Positions 13,673 to 36,436 are shown, numbered from the stretch's first letter. The stretch is DNA of 64,000 bases from Callaeas wilsoni (GCA_013398955.1 VWPU01009693.1:1-64000), one strand, 5' to 3'. Program-made: numbers and translations. The notes: generated by a model not told the origin, from the letters alone.

Positions 13673-13846
13673 GGGTCCATGGCGCACGCGACCGTGGTTC
13701 TGCCCCAGCAGCTTCCCACAGCACCTCGGAAGAGGTCATNGGGCGCGGGAGCACGCGGTGGTTCCGTGGCACATGCGGTGGGTCCGTGGCACACGCGGCC
13801 GTGGTTCTGCCCCAGCAGCTTTCCACAGCACCTCGGAAGAGGTCAT
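13673..13846. repeat. Two copies of a 67-bp GC-rich segment, period 107 bp, with an assembly N between
   Basis: The segment starting GGGTCC at 13673-13739 recurs at 13780-13846 with a few substitutions. The spacer repeats smaller pieces (GTGGCACA-CGCGG). A single undetermined base sits at 13740, exactly at the end of copy one. This is the only N in the window. That pattern suggests a tandem repeat which the assembler could not close, so the true array may be longer. Confidence 0.9.
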
Positions 13847-16800
13847 TCGACATGATCCTGAGGGTGGCTCAGGAGTTTTAACAGGGAAAGCAACAGATCA
13901 GTGAAGAAAAGCCACGTAGATTTCAGATTTCTGCGAAACGCACCTTGCATTTCCAGTTCTTACAACTTGGTAAAATAAAATGGATAACTGAAAAATGTCC
14001 AAAAGCTTGGTCCTCAGCTACATGAATTTGGATGGGTTTTTATATCTTGACAATTCCAAGTCTTTTATTTTCTTGATTTTGTATTTTTTGACAGATTTTA
14101 TAGTAAAAGTACACTTTTTTAAAAAACAAAAGTGAAGTTCCTGTTGAATTGGAGGATAATCTTGTCAATGTTTGCCTAAAAAATTCAGAATCTTGACTAG
14201 TCCAGGTAGACAAGTGACCTCCATACACTTCTATATGGACTCGAAGGAAAAATGTCTTAACATCAAGGTTAATTGTATATGCAAGTAATAAATGAAAAAG
14301 TTTATGACAAGCAACATTTCTTTAAAACTCCAGTCTCAGCCTGTGATTGTTTTGGCTCTGAGTTTTGCAGGCTGCGGCTCTATGTTTTAAAAAATTGTTT
14401 TAAGACACTGTTCGAAATATATGACTATGGGAAAACATACATCTATATAATCCGCCAGTTTTATTTTAAATTCATGAAACGTGATTCTGCATTATCTAAA
14501 TTGCTGCTGAAATTTATGAATTCTTTTTGTTACAGTTTTAAAAACCCATTAAATCAACTTAAAACTCCAGTTTATAAGACTACAAGACTCTTCATGATGA
14601 TGAATAATAATGACAAAATCAGAATTACTGAAGGACATCTCAATAAATATGCTAGTCATGCAAAAACACAGAGAGTAGTCCTAGATTATGCTGTGTATTT
14701 CTTTATGTTCATTTGATGCAAATTTAATTCTCTGGATAAATTTAATCCTCTCCAAATGTGTCAATCTGAATCTTTGGAGGAATCATTTGCTCACTAACTG
14801 TTATGAAAATTTCTTACCCTATTTTAAAATTCTGCAGTCTGCATATCGTATATAATGTTCTGGAAAAAATATTATACTGCTTGGGGAATATTATTGGTAT
14901 GAGGAACCAAAGGAAGAAAATGCTCAAAGAGGCAGCCAACAATGCTCATGTTAAAATAATTTCATACATTTTGTACCTTGAAACATCTCTAAAGAGACTG
15001 TTCAAAGGACAAGGAGAGATGGGCTTGATGTTTTTGAAAAACGAGCTAACGGCAGCAGAGAAATACTGGATATATGAACCAACATTATTTCCAAGAAGTA
15101 ACTCGAGCCTGTTTTAAGCTTCAGGTGACTTCCCTGGCAGAGAATGAGGGTGTGGGGCAGGTTGTGCTGTGCCTGCCCGTGGGCGTTGTAGGGCAGCAGT
15201 GCCTACTCCACCAGCAGCGCTGGGCTGAGGGGCTCTCCGGAGGCTGATCCTGAGTTCGTGCACAGATTTCCAGGGGGTAGACCCCCTCCTGCTCATTGTC
15301 AGGTTTGAGGGGCTTCCAGGAGGAAGAGAAAGAATGGATGTATGTGATGGTGTGTGGCCCCTCTTTGGAGCCTGCTGGTGGCAGGCCAGGTGAGGCGCGT
15401 GGGCAGAGCAGCCAGGGCAGCTCTGGTGGCTGCTGCTCCGGCACTGGGCTGTGGGAAGGGGGCCAGGTTTAATTAGGAATTGTGTGAGAGGGGAGAAGTG
15501 ACAGGCGGCCAAGAATGCTCTGTCACCACCAGGCTTGCTCTCCTGACCACAGGCTGATCCCTGCCTCTGTGGATGAGGACAAATAAACTGAGTAATCAAT
15601 TATCCTGGCAAGCTGGACGTAGCTCTCGGCTGTCTGGGCACACCCCACATCTTTTCAGCAGTGTCCCTGTGCGCTTCAGCTCCACTGACTTTGAGATCGA
15701 AGAGGCCCTGCCCTTCCACATGGTTTATTTGAACAGCTCTCTAACGCTGTCTCAATGTTCTCTCCAAGTTGCACGTTTTACCCCATATCTCAGGCAATTT
15801 CTTTCCTCTTGTTCCTTTCTCCTTGAGCTGTTTTGCTCAATTTCAAAACTGTCAAAGTTACTCATCTGAGATCTAGCATTTGCTGCTCTGAGTTTCCAGA
15901 AAGGCACATGCTTCTCCTTTCTCTTACAGTGTAGTGGGGAGTATCATGGAATGGTTTTATTGAAGTCTTACTAAATATCCTCAATCCTAGATGGGAAAGA
16001 TCTTGTATCTAATTAAATTATTTACTCATGAAAAAATGACAATGCAAGAGCCTGTTAACCCTCATAATGTAACTAATGTACATACATATTGCAAGTAGCT
16101 ACTTTATTAGTTATGTAGAAAGAGTAATTGTGGTTTATGTGAAGACTTTTTTACCTGGTATTCTCCTGATAATTCAAGATTTATCATTAAAACAGATTTT
16201 CTTTGATTTTAATCTACTTTTACTCAAATGCAATTTTTCCTTGGTTTCAGAATTGGTATACTTCACTTAAAGCTTGAGGTTATAGAGAAGCCATTCAACC
16301 ATAGCTGGAGAGCATATGTCTCACCCTTTGGAAAATAAGTTCTTTTTTCTTTACAAGTGACTCAGTACTGAAACTTTGAGGTGGTAACTTCACATGTAAA
16401 TGGGGCTGACTGAGGGGTTTGTCCCATATCAGATGCTGAAGAAAGCTGTTTGGATGATAATAGTTTGAAGACTGAAAATCATTTTTTGGGCATGTTTCAC
16501 AGGCATCCAGGAAGATATTTTGACAGATCCTAAAGCAGCTACTCAAACTTTTGACACCGACATTCATATTCTTGCTGCTGATCTTGACAGGCAGAGGGGA
16601 TGCTGTTCTCAGGCAAGAGATTTTTAAGAAGACAAGTTTAATGTGCTTGTTAAAGTGAAACTTGATAAATTTACCAGTGTTAAGAGCGTTACCCAAATAT
16701 CACTCTGCAGGATGACTGTGCTGGTGCTCAACAACCCTCAGAGGTTCAGCAGCCCCAGCTGCAGCTTTGCTGTCAGTGTTACCTCAGAGAGGTGGGACCT

Positions 16801-19800
16801 GCATGTCTCACCTGGCCCATTAACTTCACTGAGCTGCCAACTTCACAGGCTGCTAGTCTGTCTTTTTTCTTCTTTTTTAATATAAATTTTTTTAATGTGG
16901 AAATAAACCAAATCATATACTAGATTATGATTAAAATCATATACTAGAATATGGTTAGCAGTGCCAAAAGTAGTTTAATTAGCAGTGCATATCACATAAG
17001 TAAGGTGGGGAGGACTATATTTAAAGATGAGTGTGTTCCATGTGTAAAGATGAGTTTCAGGGTAAAAACAGTTTTTACTGGTCCTTCCAGGTAGATACAG
17101 ATAAAATTATCATGGTAGTCTGTATTCTGGGTGGATTTGTGGACTACATGGCACAATTGCTAATTAAACACCATTGCAAGAACTATTACTTACATCCAGG
17201 TTTATCCTAAACAGAGCCTGTCGTCTTTAACTTTCTACTAATGCGGGATTTAATGCAGAACTTGTTTTTGCTCTGATTAAGTGGCATATGCCAGGTTTAC
17301 AGGCTCTGTGTGGGGTTGTACACATTTGTATCTAAGTAGGAAGGAGTGGGCAGAGGGTGCGTGATTCCTGCCTGGAATAAATGAACCAAGGTCTTCACGG
17401 AGAGCTCCATCTGGCTACCAACATCCACCGTCACGCAGCCCAGAAAAGACAGCTCCTGCATCTGACTGGGGAGCTGACTTCACTGGGCAGGAGCTGAGAA
17501 ACGCTGCACTCGGGCAGATTTCTGAAAGAGCTTTTTGTCAGAGTACGGTGGGGATAAAAACTCAGTGACGTGCCCCAGGGTAATTTCTTCTGAAATCTCA
17601 ATTGATTTGAGCAAGGGTCATGACAGCTGAGGGCTCCTCAAGTCTCATAATGGATGTTCCCTAACACTCGTGAGGAAATGCAGATATTTTAACCAGAACA
17701 GATGAAATTGCCTGAGCTAATCATCTGTTTGCTGGGGTATCTTTTGTCAGTAGCTCTGTGCTGTAATGTGATACATTCTTTTTGCCCATAGCAGAAGCAG
17801 CAGCGTGCTCTTTAACATCTGTTGGGTTGTCATTCCCTGTATTCCATCCTTGTTGTTTTGTGTGTTTAGTCTTCCTGTAAATATGCCTATCCTGACACTT
17901 ACTGTCGGCTGAAAATTGCATGTTGTTTCTGTATCAGTGAGCTTTTGCCTAGCCTAAAGGCCTTTCCTTTGACCTTTGCTGTGCTGAATTGTTTGAATTG
18001 CACCAATTATTATGCAGCATTTCTTAAATCATGTATTCCCAAGGAGGATGGATCCCACCTCTTTGCTGTTGTAAAGGAATAACAGCTCCCTTGGGAAGCA
18101 GAGGTGGTGTTTGCCGCTGTTCTTTACCCCTGTATGTTAGAGAACAGGAAGAATTTCAGGGCAGCTCTCCCTCTCTGGAGGTAATGGTATGTTTGTCTGG
18201 GCATTTCTGGAGAGCTGTAAGGTCTTCACTGAGTGCAGAGGTGACAAAAAATCTTCCCCCACTGGGAGGTGGAGGAAGGGGCTGTCAATTTATTTATCTT
18301 CCTGTCTAATGACATAATCAACTCCTAAAATGGCTTCTCTGGCAGGAGTCTGAACTCTGGCGCTGCACAGTTATCTGGGAAGTTGCCCAGAACCAAAACT
18401 GTACCAGCCACTGAGGATTTGGTGAGTGCTAATTAATAATTCTGTACTGAAAAAAGAGGCTGGAGGAGGTGGCAGCTTTTCTTTCTCCTCCTGTTTGTTT
18501 ATAATCTCTCTGGGTGCTGTGTTTTCCTTGGAGCTCTGCTGGTTACAGGACTGGTGCCTTCCTGACAGCGTCAGCAGCAGCCATGAGGGAAGAGCAGGAC
18601 ATTTGCATTCCCCATATGAGATTTTGCAGCAAATTTTGAAAACTTCAAAGTCTTTAAATGGATGTCTTCAAACCATTCAGGACTGTAAAACACTTCTTAT
18701 TAATAAGATATGAAACTGCTTGCATTGTATTTTGTCATTGAAATTTAGAGTGCCATTGTGAAATACGGCCCTTCAGAAACATAAAGTGACACAGGTTTGC
18801 AGCAGAAGGTGTACAGCAGATGCTGTGTCTGGAGGAAAGGTTTTGGTCTTGTGCTTTGTTCTGCAGCTGTTATTGCTAACCTGACAAACTCTATTTTGGC
18901 TTTTTAGTTATTGATTTAAAGCTTGCCATAGTAGCTCTTCCTTTTAAGTGGAAAAGTGTAATGAAAAAATGGTAGTAAATAGTTTTTCAATAAAGCAAGA
19001 TGGGTTAGATTTTGTGTTTGCTCAGCACTATTTTCTTAACTGGGACAGCTCAAGAACTGTGTTTTGCAATGTGTGTGTGTTTAATATGAAAGGAACATCC
19101 CTGAAAATCTTTCTCTTTTCAGAGGTTTGGCTGGGTAGTCCTGGGAGTGCATTTAGTATCCATGTTGTCATGTAACATTTTTTCTTACAAAGGGATGATG
19201 AGTGTGCTGTGTGGAGTTCCCATCTGCTGGGAGGAGGGTGAGAGGACCGAGGTATTTGTTTGTTTTTGGTGAGATGTGCCGGTGTGACAGACTGTCCTTC
19301 CGTGCTAACATTGGCACACAAGGAAGCTGGGCTCAGGAGCTAGCCCTGCTCTGTTTCTCTGGTTCGGTGGCCTCTGTGAGGGCGTGTGAACAGGACTGTG
19401 CCAATCATCCCTACATTGTTTAGAGACATCTTTAGGATGCAGCAGGAGGGGGACTCCGAGGCACAGCAATGTGTGACTGTGCAGGTGTCTGTGTGCCTTT
19501 GGCTGCCACACAGAACCACACCACATTCTTCATTAGCCCTCTCCTTGGCTGCAGTCTTCCAAAGATAGCGAGCCGTGGGTGAGGCGGTCAAAGCCCATGT
19601 GCCAGAGGCAGATGTAAGGTGCTTTAGGCAGTGCTGGATGAGATGAGCACCCTGTGACTGCTAATTCAGCCTGACTTCAAACAAGCTCTTCCATGCTCTC
19701 AGCTATTTTCCCCTTTCCTTGCTGCATCCTGTAGAGATTAAACCAAAGGGAATATTTCAGACTGCATGTGAAGTGGGAGAAAATAGGAAAGAATGTGCAA

Positions 19801-20532
19801 GTTCAAAAGAAATACAATGGTTATATGTACCATTGCATGTCTGTACTTGAAAATGAGTTTTGCACCTACAACAGTGAATCAATGGTTTCATGCACTATTG
19901 AAACCATATTTTTTACGTAATTTCCATTCTTTTGGCTATGAATGAGGATTTCTATTGTTTGGGACACAATCTGTCCCAAAAATGTTTCTATTGCCCTTTT
20001 TTCAAGTGAGGGCTACCTTCTGTATTTCTCTGGGATCAAGGCCATATTATTATCAGTATAACTAGGAATGACAGAAATTTTTCATAAGTCTCTGGATATT
20101 TTGTGGCATTTCTGTGTAGTACAGTAAATGTGTATGCAGGCACTTTTTGACAGTTCTGTAATGGATCATGTCTGCATTTTTAGCATGTTACCCCCAGCTT
20201 GAATTTTCTTTTTTAAAAAATGTATGGTTTACAAGTACATACTACCATGTTTATTAATTCAACTCAACAGTTTTATAGATGCAACTCTCAAAAGAAATTA
20301 GCATTTCCCCTGATCCAGATGTTTAAAAATACGTCTGGTTACATCCTCCTCAGAACAGTAAAATGGAGTTGCTCCCATTGAAGTAGAAAGAATATTAGAA
20401 AATATGGTATCAGAATAGCCTCAACTTTGGTGTTGTTCTTCTGTTAACAACACCAAAGCAGTCGCTGTGTTTTTGATAGGACCATTGGGGTGGTTCCTGT
20501 TGCTCCCTGGGACAGGGATATGCAGATCACAG

Positions 20533-21076
20533 GGATGGCTGGCAGAGGGATGTGCCGGGGGACCAGGGGTGGCCGGCAGAGGGCAGTGGTTTGAGATGAG
20601 GGGTGGCTGGCAGAGGGATGTGCCGGGGGACCAGGGGTGGCCGGCAGAGGGCAGTGGTTTGAGATGAGGGGTGGCTGGCAGAGGGATGTGCCGGGGGACC
20701 AGGGGTGGCCGGCAGAGGGCAGTGGTTTGAGATGAGGGGTGGCTGGCAGAGGGATGTGCCGGGGGACCAGGGGTGGCCGGCAGAGGGCAGTGGTTTGAGA
20801 TGAGGGGTGGCTGGCAGAGGGATGTGCCGGGGGACCAGGGGTGGCCGGCAGAGGGCAGTGGTTTGAGATGAGGGGTGGCTGGCAGAGGGATGTGCCGGGG
20901 GACCAGGGGTGGCCGGCAGAGGGCAGTGGTTTGAGATGAGGGGTGGCTGGCAGAGGGATGTGCCTAGGGACCAGGGGTGGCTGGCAGAGGGATGTGCCTG
21001 GGAATGAGGGGTGGCTGGCAGAGAGGTGTGGTTTGGGATGAGGAGTGACTGGCAGAGGGATGCACCTCAGGATCAG
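20533..21076. repeat. Minisatellite: sixteen 34-bp monomers, twelve of them in six 68-bp higher-order units
   Basis: Monomer A (GGGTGGCTGG...GGACCAG) and monomer B (GGGTGGCCGG...GATGAG) are each 34 bp and alternate as a 68-bp dimer. Dimers start at 20533, 20601, 20669, 20737, 20805 and 20873 and are nearly identical. The first dimer differs by one base at its start. Four more diverged 34-bp monomers follow at 20941, 20975, 21009 and 21043, giving exactly 544 bp. The + strand is G-rich. The reverse strand has no stop in any frame of the unit, which creates a long apparent reading frame of proline-rich repeats. I judge that frame to be an artefact. Confidence 0.97.
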
Positions 21077-22420
21077 GTTCTGCCTCCTCCCAGCATCCTG
21101 CACATCCCGCACCGAGCGCTTGGGAAGGCAGGGCTGCCGCTGCTGCACTCCTGAGCACACAAATGCCATCACGTTTCCTTCTTGATGCTTGCGATAGGCA
21201 GACGGTCGGGCACGTTTTCCACTTCTGAAATCCATCGTATTCCTTGGCACGTTTGCCGTTTGTCTGAGGCCCTGGGCTGGCTGGAATCCTCCCCATTCCA
21301 GATGGCCAGTGCCGTGTTCTACTCGGGGCTGTGACGACACCGTGTAAGCTCACGTAAACCGGCGCACGCTGCTGGCACTACGCACCATTCCTTGACAATT
21401 AAACTGGTTTATTTATAGAAACGATGGATTGTTTCCCTGTGTCTGAGCTGGCTTTTCTCCTAAAGGCTTCATCTACTGTGTTTTGGTTAAATTTCGTACT
21501 AGGAATGTACATAAAGAGTAATCATATATACAATTCCCATTGATTTAAGTGAGAATTCCTACTTCCCTTGAGATATTTTGAATTTCCTAATCTAAGTGAG
21601 TAGAGATTTGGCATTTCTGCCTCCTACATTAAGGTGCAGTAAAACATCTTGACTTATAAACAGGATGGAAAGGAAACTGCAAAGGTCATGTGCTTATAGG
21701 CTTCTCTAAATAGGAATGGATATAAATCATGTTCTTTGGGAATTTTTGTGATTAACATTCAAGTTGTTAGAAGACAGAACGTAGGTGACAATTTTTTTAA
21801 TATTTTTTTAAGGACCTGGATCTCTTATTGAACTCTTAATTCCCACCATTTTCCTTGCAAAAGAAATATTTTAACGGTCTTATGGTAATATTATTTGTTT
21901 AGCTTAAGCAACTCAAGAATTATTAAAATGCATTAGGTTATAAATTATGTGGATTGCTAGCTCATTTATATTATCTTTCATCAGACAAAACATAATTAGA
22001 TTTGTGGATAGAACGTAGTTAATCTGAGGAGGAAAACACTAGACTCAAAAATATTTAAATCATAAACCTCCTTCTGGTAATCTGGAAATGGAAAGAAATA
22101 TGGGTTAATTTAGAAGGGATATTTTATAACAGTAAATCAGCTAGCAATTTTCGTGTGCAGTGGGATTTGCTTTCTTAAACGTACCTAACAGTTGGCATTA
22201 CTAAAGCAGGATAAAATAGCTATTTCTAATGAGAACTATTTCTAATAGAAATTCTTACTAAAAATGTGATTTGGTCTGGCTCCAATGGAACCCTGGGTAA
22301 AGGCTTTCACAATGGCTTTTCAATGTATGAGAACAGAGGAGTCCTCTCTTTGGGAAGATACAGAAATGACATTATGATATTTTGGTTATCGGTCACATGT
22401 GTAGGTGTGAGTGTGGAGTA

Positions 22421-22472
22421 GGGGTTTGTTTGGGGTTTGTGGGGTTTGGTTGGTTGGTTGATTTTTTTTTTT
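22421..22472 (+). repeat. G/T-rich low-complexity tract ending in a T run
   Basis: Three GGGG runs separated by short T-rich spacers, then GGTT repeats, then ten or more T. It resembles low-complexity tracts seen elsewhere in the window in the complementary orientation (33098-33124, 34155-34199). It lies 365 bp upstream of coding exon 4. No gene or transposon body is visible next to it. Confidence 0.75.
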
Positions 22473-22836
22473 GAAAATAATTTTTTAATGCTTCAAATGG
22501 GTCCTGGTTACAAACAGAGTATCTGGTTGCTGTTCTGGCTCAAATAGAAATGCTGAATTTTCAGTGCACCTATAGCCAGGTTAACTGATGACATCCAATC
22601 TGTATAAAGCAGTTACTTATTAAAATAATGTTACTTTATTTGTCTTTACCACTATACATTTTCTCATTACATGCAATTACTAATGAATTTTAAAGTAATT
22701 TTAACAACAAAACCCCAAAACAACTGTCCTGGTCGTGTAATTCCCTGCACCTGTGTCCCAGCCGGTTTAATATTGGCTCCCCTTTGTCAAACACCAGCAA
22801 GCAGCTCTCAGCAGCTTGTGGATGTTGGCCTTTCAG

Positions 22837-23042
22837 GTGGGGAAGTGGGAGAACAACTCCCTGAGCCTAAAGTACTCAGTGTGGCCGAGGTACAGCTCCT
22901 TCGCAGACAGCGACCCCGACGACAACCACCTGAGCATTGTCACCCTGGAGGAGGCTCCTTTTGTCATTGTTGAGGATGTGGATCCTCTGATGGAAAGCTG
23001 CCAAAAAAACACCGTGCCGTGCCGGAAATTTGTCAAACTTAA
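22837..23042 (+). CDS. GRIN2A: GRIN2A coding exon 4: ATD-LBD linker and start of S1
   Basis: A 206-nt exon, phase 0 at its start (after TTTCAG) and ending AA before GTGAGT, so codon 443 is split. It encodes residues 375-442: [36 protein letters not shown] and [11 protein letters not shown]. This is the end of the ATD, the linker to the ligand-binding domain and the first strands of S1. The N-N-S sequon at 380-382 replaces the human N-H-T, so glycosylation is probably kept. Cys429 and Cys436 of the S1 disulphide network are present. Residue 399 is Ser here, where I recall a Cys in human GluN2A. The exon is followed after 62 bp by a long polypyrimidine tract. Confidence 0.97.
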
Positions 23043-32624
<9,582 letters not shown>

Positions 32625-34154
32625 TGATTAAAAACTCTGAGCAAGATAATGAACTAAAACTGGATGATTTCCTTCTGAGTGCAAGTGCTAACCTGTAGTA
32701 AAAAAAGCTAAGGCCCAAAGCTTGAAAATATCAGCCTGCTTTCAAAATCTCAGAGTTGCCTATTCAAAAGTAGTTGCATTAACTGAAAATTACCTGTATT
32801 TTGTGATAGAAATCAATTACTGTTTCGTTAAAAAGAATGCCTTACCAATATAAAATGCTTGAAAAATTTTGTGGGTTATTAGTAATATATTAATAGAAAA
32901 AAAGTCCATTTGCAAAATTATTGTGATGGATATTCACAAGATACTTGAAGGGTATGCTTTTGTCAAGTCTGTGCCCAGGTGTTTGAAAATGAAACTAAAT
33001 ATTGACATTAAGAAGAAATATTTAGATACAGTATAGCCCAGGGGACAACTTCACAAGAGGTTTTTCTCAAAGGACAGAAAATAAAGGAAATTGTTACAAA
33101 AAAAGAAAAAAAACCAACCAAAAAGGCAACATCTCAGGCTTGTCCGTTTTTTTGTTTTAACTGCTTTTTATGACCAGCCTTTGATTGATTGCCTGGTATA
33201 TCAAAGCAAGCATGGCTAGGGGAAAGATAAAAAGAAACAGAAAATGATAATAGTTTTGTTTTCATTAAATTGTGTTGTCACTCAACCTTTGAAAGAACAT
33301 GAAGATTGTTAAATTTACCTCTATTTTAAGATAATATTCTCAGAAGAGACAGGTAAATGGCATTCTGTCTTGAGGAGAAAAAAAGGAGATTTGAGAAATG
33401 TCTTTCTCCTGTTGGTGAGAAAGAACAGAGCGTTTTCCTGGGCCTCTGGGTTTTTGCCTTGCAGCTGGCACAGCCGTGGGGCTCAGGTCTGACAGGGCAC
33501 CCTCACCTTCCCCTCCTCGCTGGCTCTTTGCCACGGGGCTGGGAAATGGCAGCACTTGCTCTGTAGCTTTTGGCTAATAACTTCCTTAGTTTTGTCATTT
33601 TTCTATTCTGACTGCTAAGTAGCATTTTATTTCCACAAAAAGCAAAATAAAAATAGAGAAATAATTGAATCAGAAAATACCATCTGTTCTTGTGTGGTCT
33701 GCTGATCATTTATTTGTTCTGCCACCTTTGTTTCTATTTTTCAGTTCTTCAAACTTTCCCTGAAGCACATAGATAAGTCAGGGGAGCCGTGCCTTTTCTG
33801 ATTAAATTAAACAAGTTAGGAGTCCAGAAAAGCAGTGAACTATTTCAGAACATTCTTCTTGTCATACATAGGTTTTGCCTTCTCCACAATCCTGAGGTTT
33901 CTTGGATTTTAAAAAATCAAATAATTGGGGATAATTTATGGGAATGTTATCTGATTGATGTTAAATTATTTTTATCCCCTCTTTGCCATGTTGCTGCAAT
34001 GCTGTTAATAGGAGAACAGTTCAGGAATTTGCAGGTTTTTACTGTTCAGTAGAGAACTCTGACCCTTGCAGGAAGCAAAGCAGTTGTAGGCGAGGGCCAG
34101 AAATGTGGGAATAATCAGTTTTGAATAATTAATACCTAAATGTTCACTAAATTG

Positions 34155-34199
34155 AAAAAAAAAAAACCAAACAACCAAAACCAAAAACCCCAAAACCCA
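34155..34199 (-). repeat. A run followed by A/C-rich repeat (G/T-rich then T run on the - strand)
   Basis: Twelve A followed by CCAAAC/CCAAAA units and a C-rich end. Read on the - strand it has the same layout as the + strand tract at 22421-22472: G/T-rich, then a T run. No recognisable retroposon body is attached. It may be a simple low-complexity tract. Confidence 0.7.
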
Positions 34200-36396
34200 C
34201 TTCTGGGCTGGTAAATCAGTTTGTTAGTCTTCTTCTCTCCCACTTTTCCCACTGCCACACCTGAAGAGTCAATCTCTTCTGTCAATGCTGTACTGCCAGT
34301 GCAATAATGTATTCCCAATTAGAGATACTGGGATGTCCCCGTGTGATGGAAAAATCAGGAAAAAACCCCCTCTCTCTGAGCAGCCATCCCTGACCCTCAG
34401 CATTCAGTATTGTCCCATCCAGGAAATGTGTTGCACTCTGTCAGCTGGGTCACCACATTTGCTGACATGTGTTATTTACCCCTTGGTGCCCTAAGACTTC
34501 CTCATAGTTTCCTTATCCTTTGAAATGTTGCTAATGAGTTTCTGAATGCCATGTCATCGGAGTGTCACCCAGAAATACATGGCACAGCATGTACTGGAGT
34601 TAGGAGGGGTGGGTGTTCATAAACTCAGATGATTCAGCAAATGAGAGGAAAATTATATTTTGACATTCTTGTGTCTGTAATAGATGTTTAAAAGCTTTGT
34701 CTTCATAAAAAGGTATAGAAAATGAGTCCAAAGTATCCAGCAAAGACTGAAATTCGTGGCTTTTGTACTTTTTGAGACCATTTGTGCCTATTTCGTGCAA
34801 TGAAAGAGGGAAAAGTTTCCTAAAGGAGGGTCGGTAGCAGTGCACAGAACTGCCTCTGTGTTAATCTGCTGGAGCTCTGCCGCACAGAAGAATTGCCTGA
34901 CGTACACATGGTCCAGGCGCTGCTCATCGACCCTAACAGGGAACCTTAATGATGCCACTCAGAGGTTCCCTGTTTTTGCGAGACTCGCAGCGTCCTCGCA
35001 GCCTTGGCTTTCTGTTCCCGTGCCCCAGGATGGCGCAGCCACCGAGAGGTGTCTGTGTGACGGCCGGAGGCAGCGGGGGTGCTGGGCAGGGAGGGGGAGC
35101 CTGTGACCCCCACCCCCCCTGTGCCCAACATCAAACCCTCCCTGGGGGCGGGCAGGTGCAGCAGCCACTGCTCTGCAGCACCTGGTGGGTGCAGGAGCAG
35201 TCTGGGGTGCCTGACAGCTGCATCTCTGCGAGATCAGAAGTCAGAAGGTCAGGTTCCCATCTGGTAAAAGAGGAAAGGAAAGGGTTCAAATATGGGTGTT
35301 CTCCTGTCACTCCAAATGAGTTGTAATTCCTGCTATTGGTGGGAGATTATTTACTGTTTTCTACTGTTTTACTAATGTTTCCCATGATTCCTTAAAAACC
35401 TCCAGAACAATAAGAAACAGCTGCTCTCGACACCAGCCTTTTCAGGCAAGCAAGGAAATCTTGAAATTAAGTTGATATTTAATGTTTCTGAAAGATCGCT
35501 TTGCTGACTTAATGAAATTGCCAGTTTTATTAAGGCATATAGAAAAAATAAAATAAAAGCAAAAAGACTGTAATTCTGTTGCCATGTGCTACAGTTCTGT
35601 CAGGTGGCAGAGACAAGAACGAATTGGTTACTCTTCAGAATAACAGTAGATCTCTCCACAGCTATGACTCAAACAAGGGGCTTGTGTGTCCAGTTCAAGA
35701 ATTTTGCCCATGATTTAAGAGATTAGCATTTCATGAAATGTCTAGGAAGAAAATGATTTTCTAGCAAACATGATATATTTTATTTCTCATTATGGCACTT
35801 CAGGGAAAATGAATGCATGTAGAGCCTTGATCTTTTTTTTTCCCTTGTCTCTTGTCTGCCACATAGATCTTTGCTGCAGTCACAGACACTGACAGTCCTG
35901 TGTGCTTCTCCAGGACATGGCAGTTCACAGAATATAAGTTTAATATTATTGATGAAAACTTTATTCACCTCAGATGTGAGAACAGTGTTAGTAAAAAGAT
36001 TTAAACCTCTTTCTTCTTTACGAGTAGTCTGTGAGCAGGCAATAGTAGCAGATGATGGTTTCAAAAAATAATCTCCTTGTGAGTGTTAAAATTTGTTGGT
36101 TGGTGCCAAGAAATTCCAATCTGTAGATGGGGTTTAGAACTATTCATCTGCTTTTTAACTCTGTGACTTTTGAATGAACTCGGGCTTTTTATTCATCCTT
36201 CTCTTCTGCAGAAATATTTTTGTCTTCCATGAATGTTCAATTTGAACAGATGTGTTAATTCTTTCAACTATTCCTGTGAGAGGAAATGCCTCCCAACATC
36301 CTAGATTCATATGAATGTTCTTGAAAAGTGAGACTATTTAAAACCAAACTCCATTTTGAAATTACCAGAATAATCCACCATAATGTTCCTGTTCCC

Positions 36397-36436
36397 CCAA
36401 TTCCCCTGCCATTCCTCCAATTCCCCTGCCATACTG
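36397..36436. repeat. 20-bp tandem duplication (two copies)
   Basis: The segment CCAATTCCCCTGCCAT recurs 20 bp later (36397 and 36417). A small local duplication with no other support for function. Confidence 0.85.

Larger units (their letters stand above)
13646..22836 (+). other. GRIN2A: GRIN2A intron between coding exons 3 and 4 (9191 bp)
   Basis: Begins GTGAGC and ends TTTCAG. It contains the 107-bp-period duplication with an N at its 5' end, an AT-rich stretch at 14040-15117 and a GC-rich patch at 15120-15560. Near its 3' end it holds the 34/68-bp minisatellite and a G/T-rich tract next to a T run. The 147- and 104-residue open frames at 14273-15117 are Lys/Phe/Asn-rich, match nothing known to me and look like AT-rich chance frames. 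Confidence 0.85.

Noticed and set aside
13465..13881. Several overlapping frames on both strands containing an undetermined residue
   Set aside because: They are read-through of coding exon 3 and its antisense, plus the adjacent duplication with the N. The real exon ends at 13645.
14273..15117. Two + strand open frames of 147 and 104 codons close together
   Set aside because: Composition is that of AT-rich intron (Lys, Phe, Asn, Tyr), no domain or homology is recognisable, and they sit inside a GRIN2A intron without splice or promoter support.
15114..15599. 161-codon - strand frame rich in Pro, Ser and Arg
   Set aside because: GC-rich patch with a second overlapping frame on the same strand. 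No motif or known protein is recognised.
15935..15965. Possible CR1 retroposon 3' end (ATCATGGAATGGTTT)
   Set aside because: Too short, and neither the following CR1 consensus nor the terminal octamer repeat is present.
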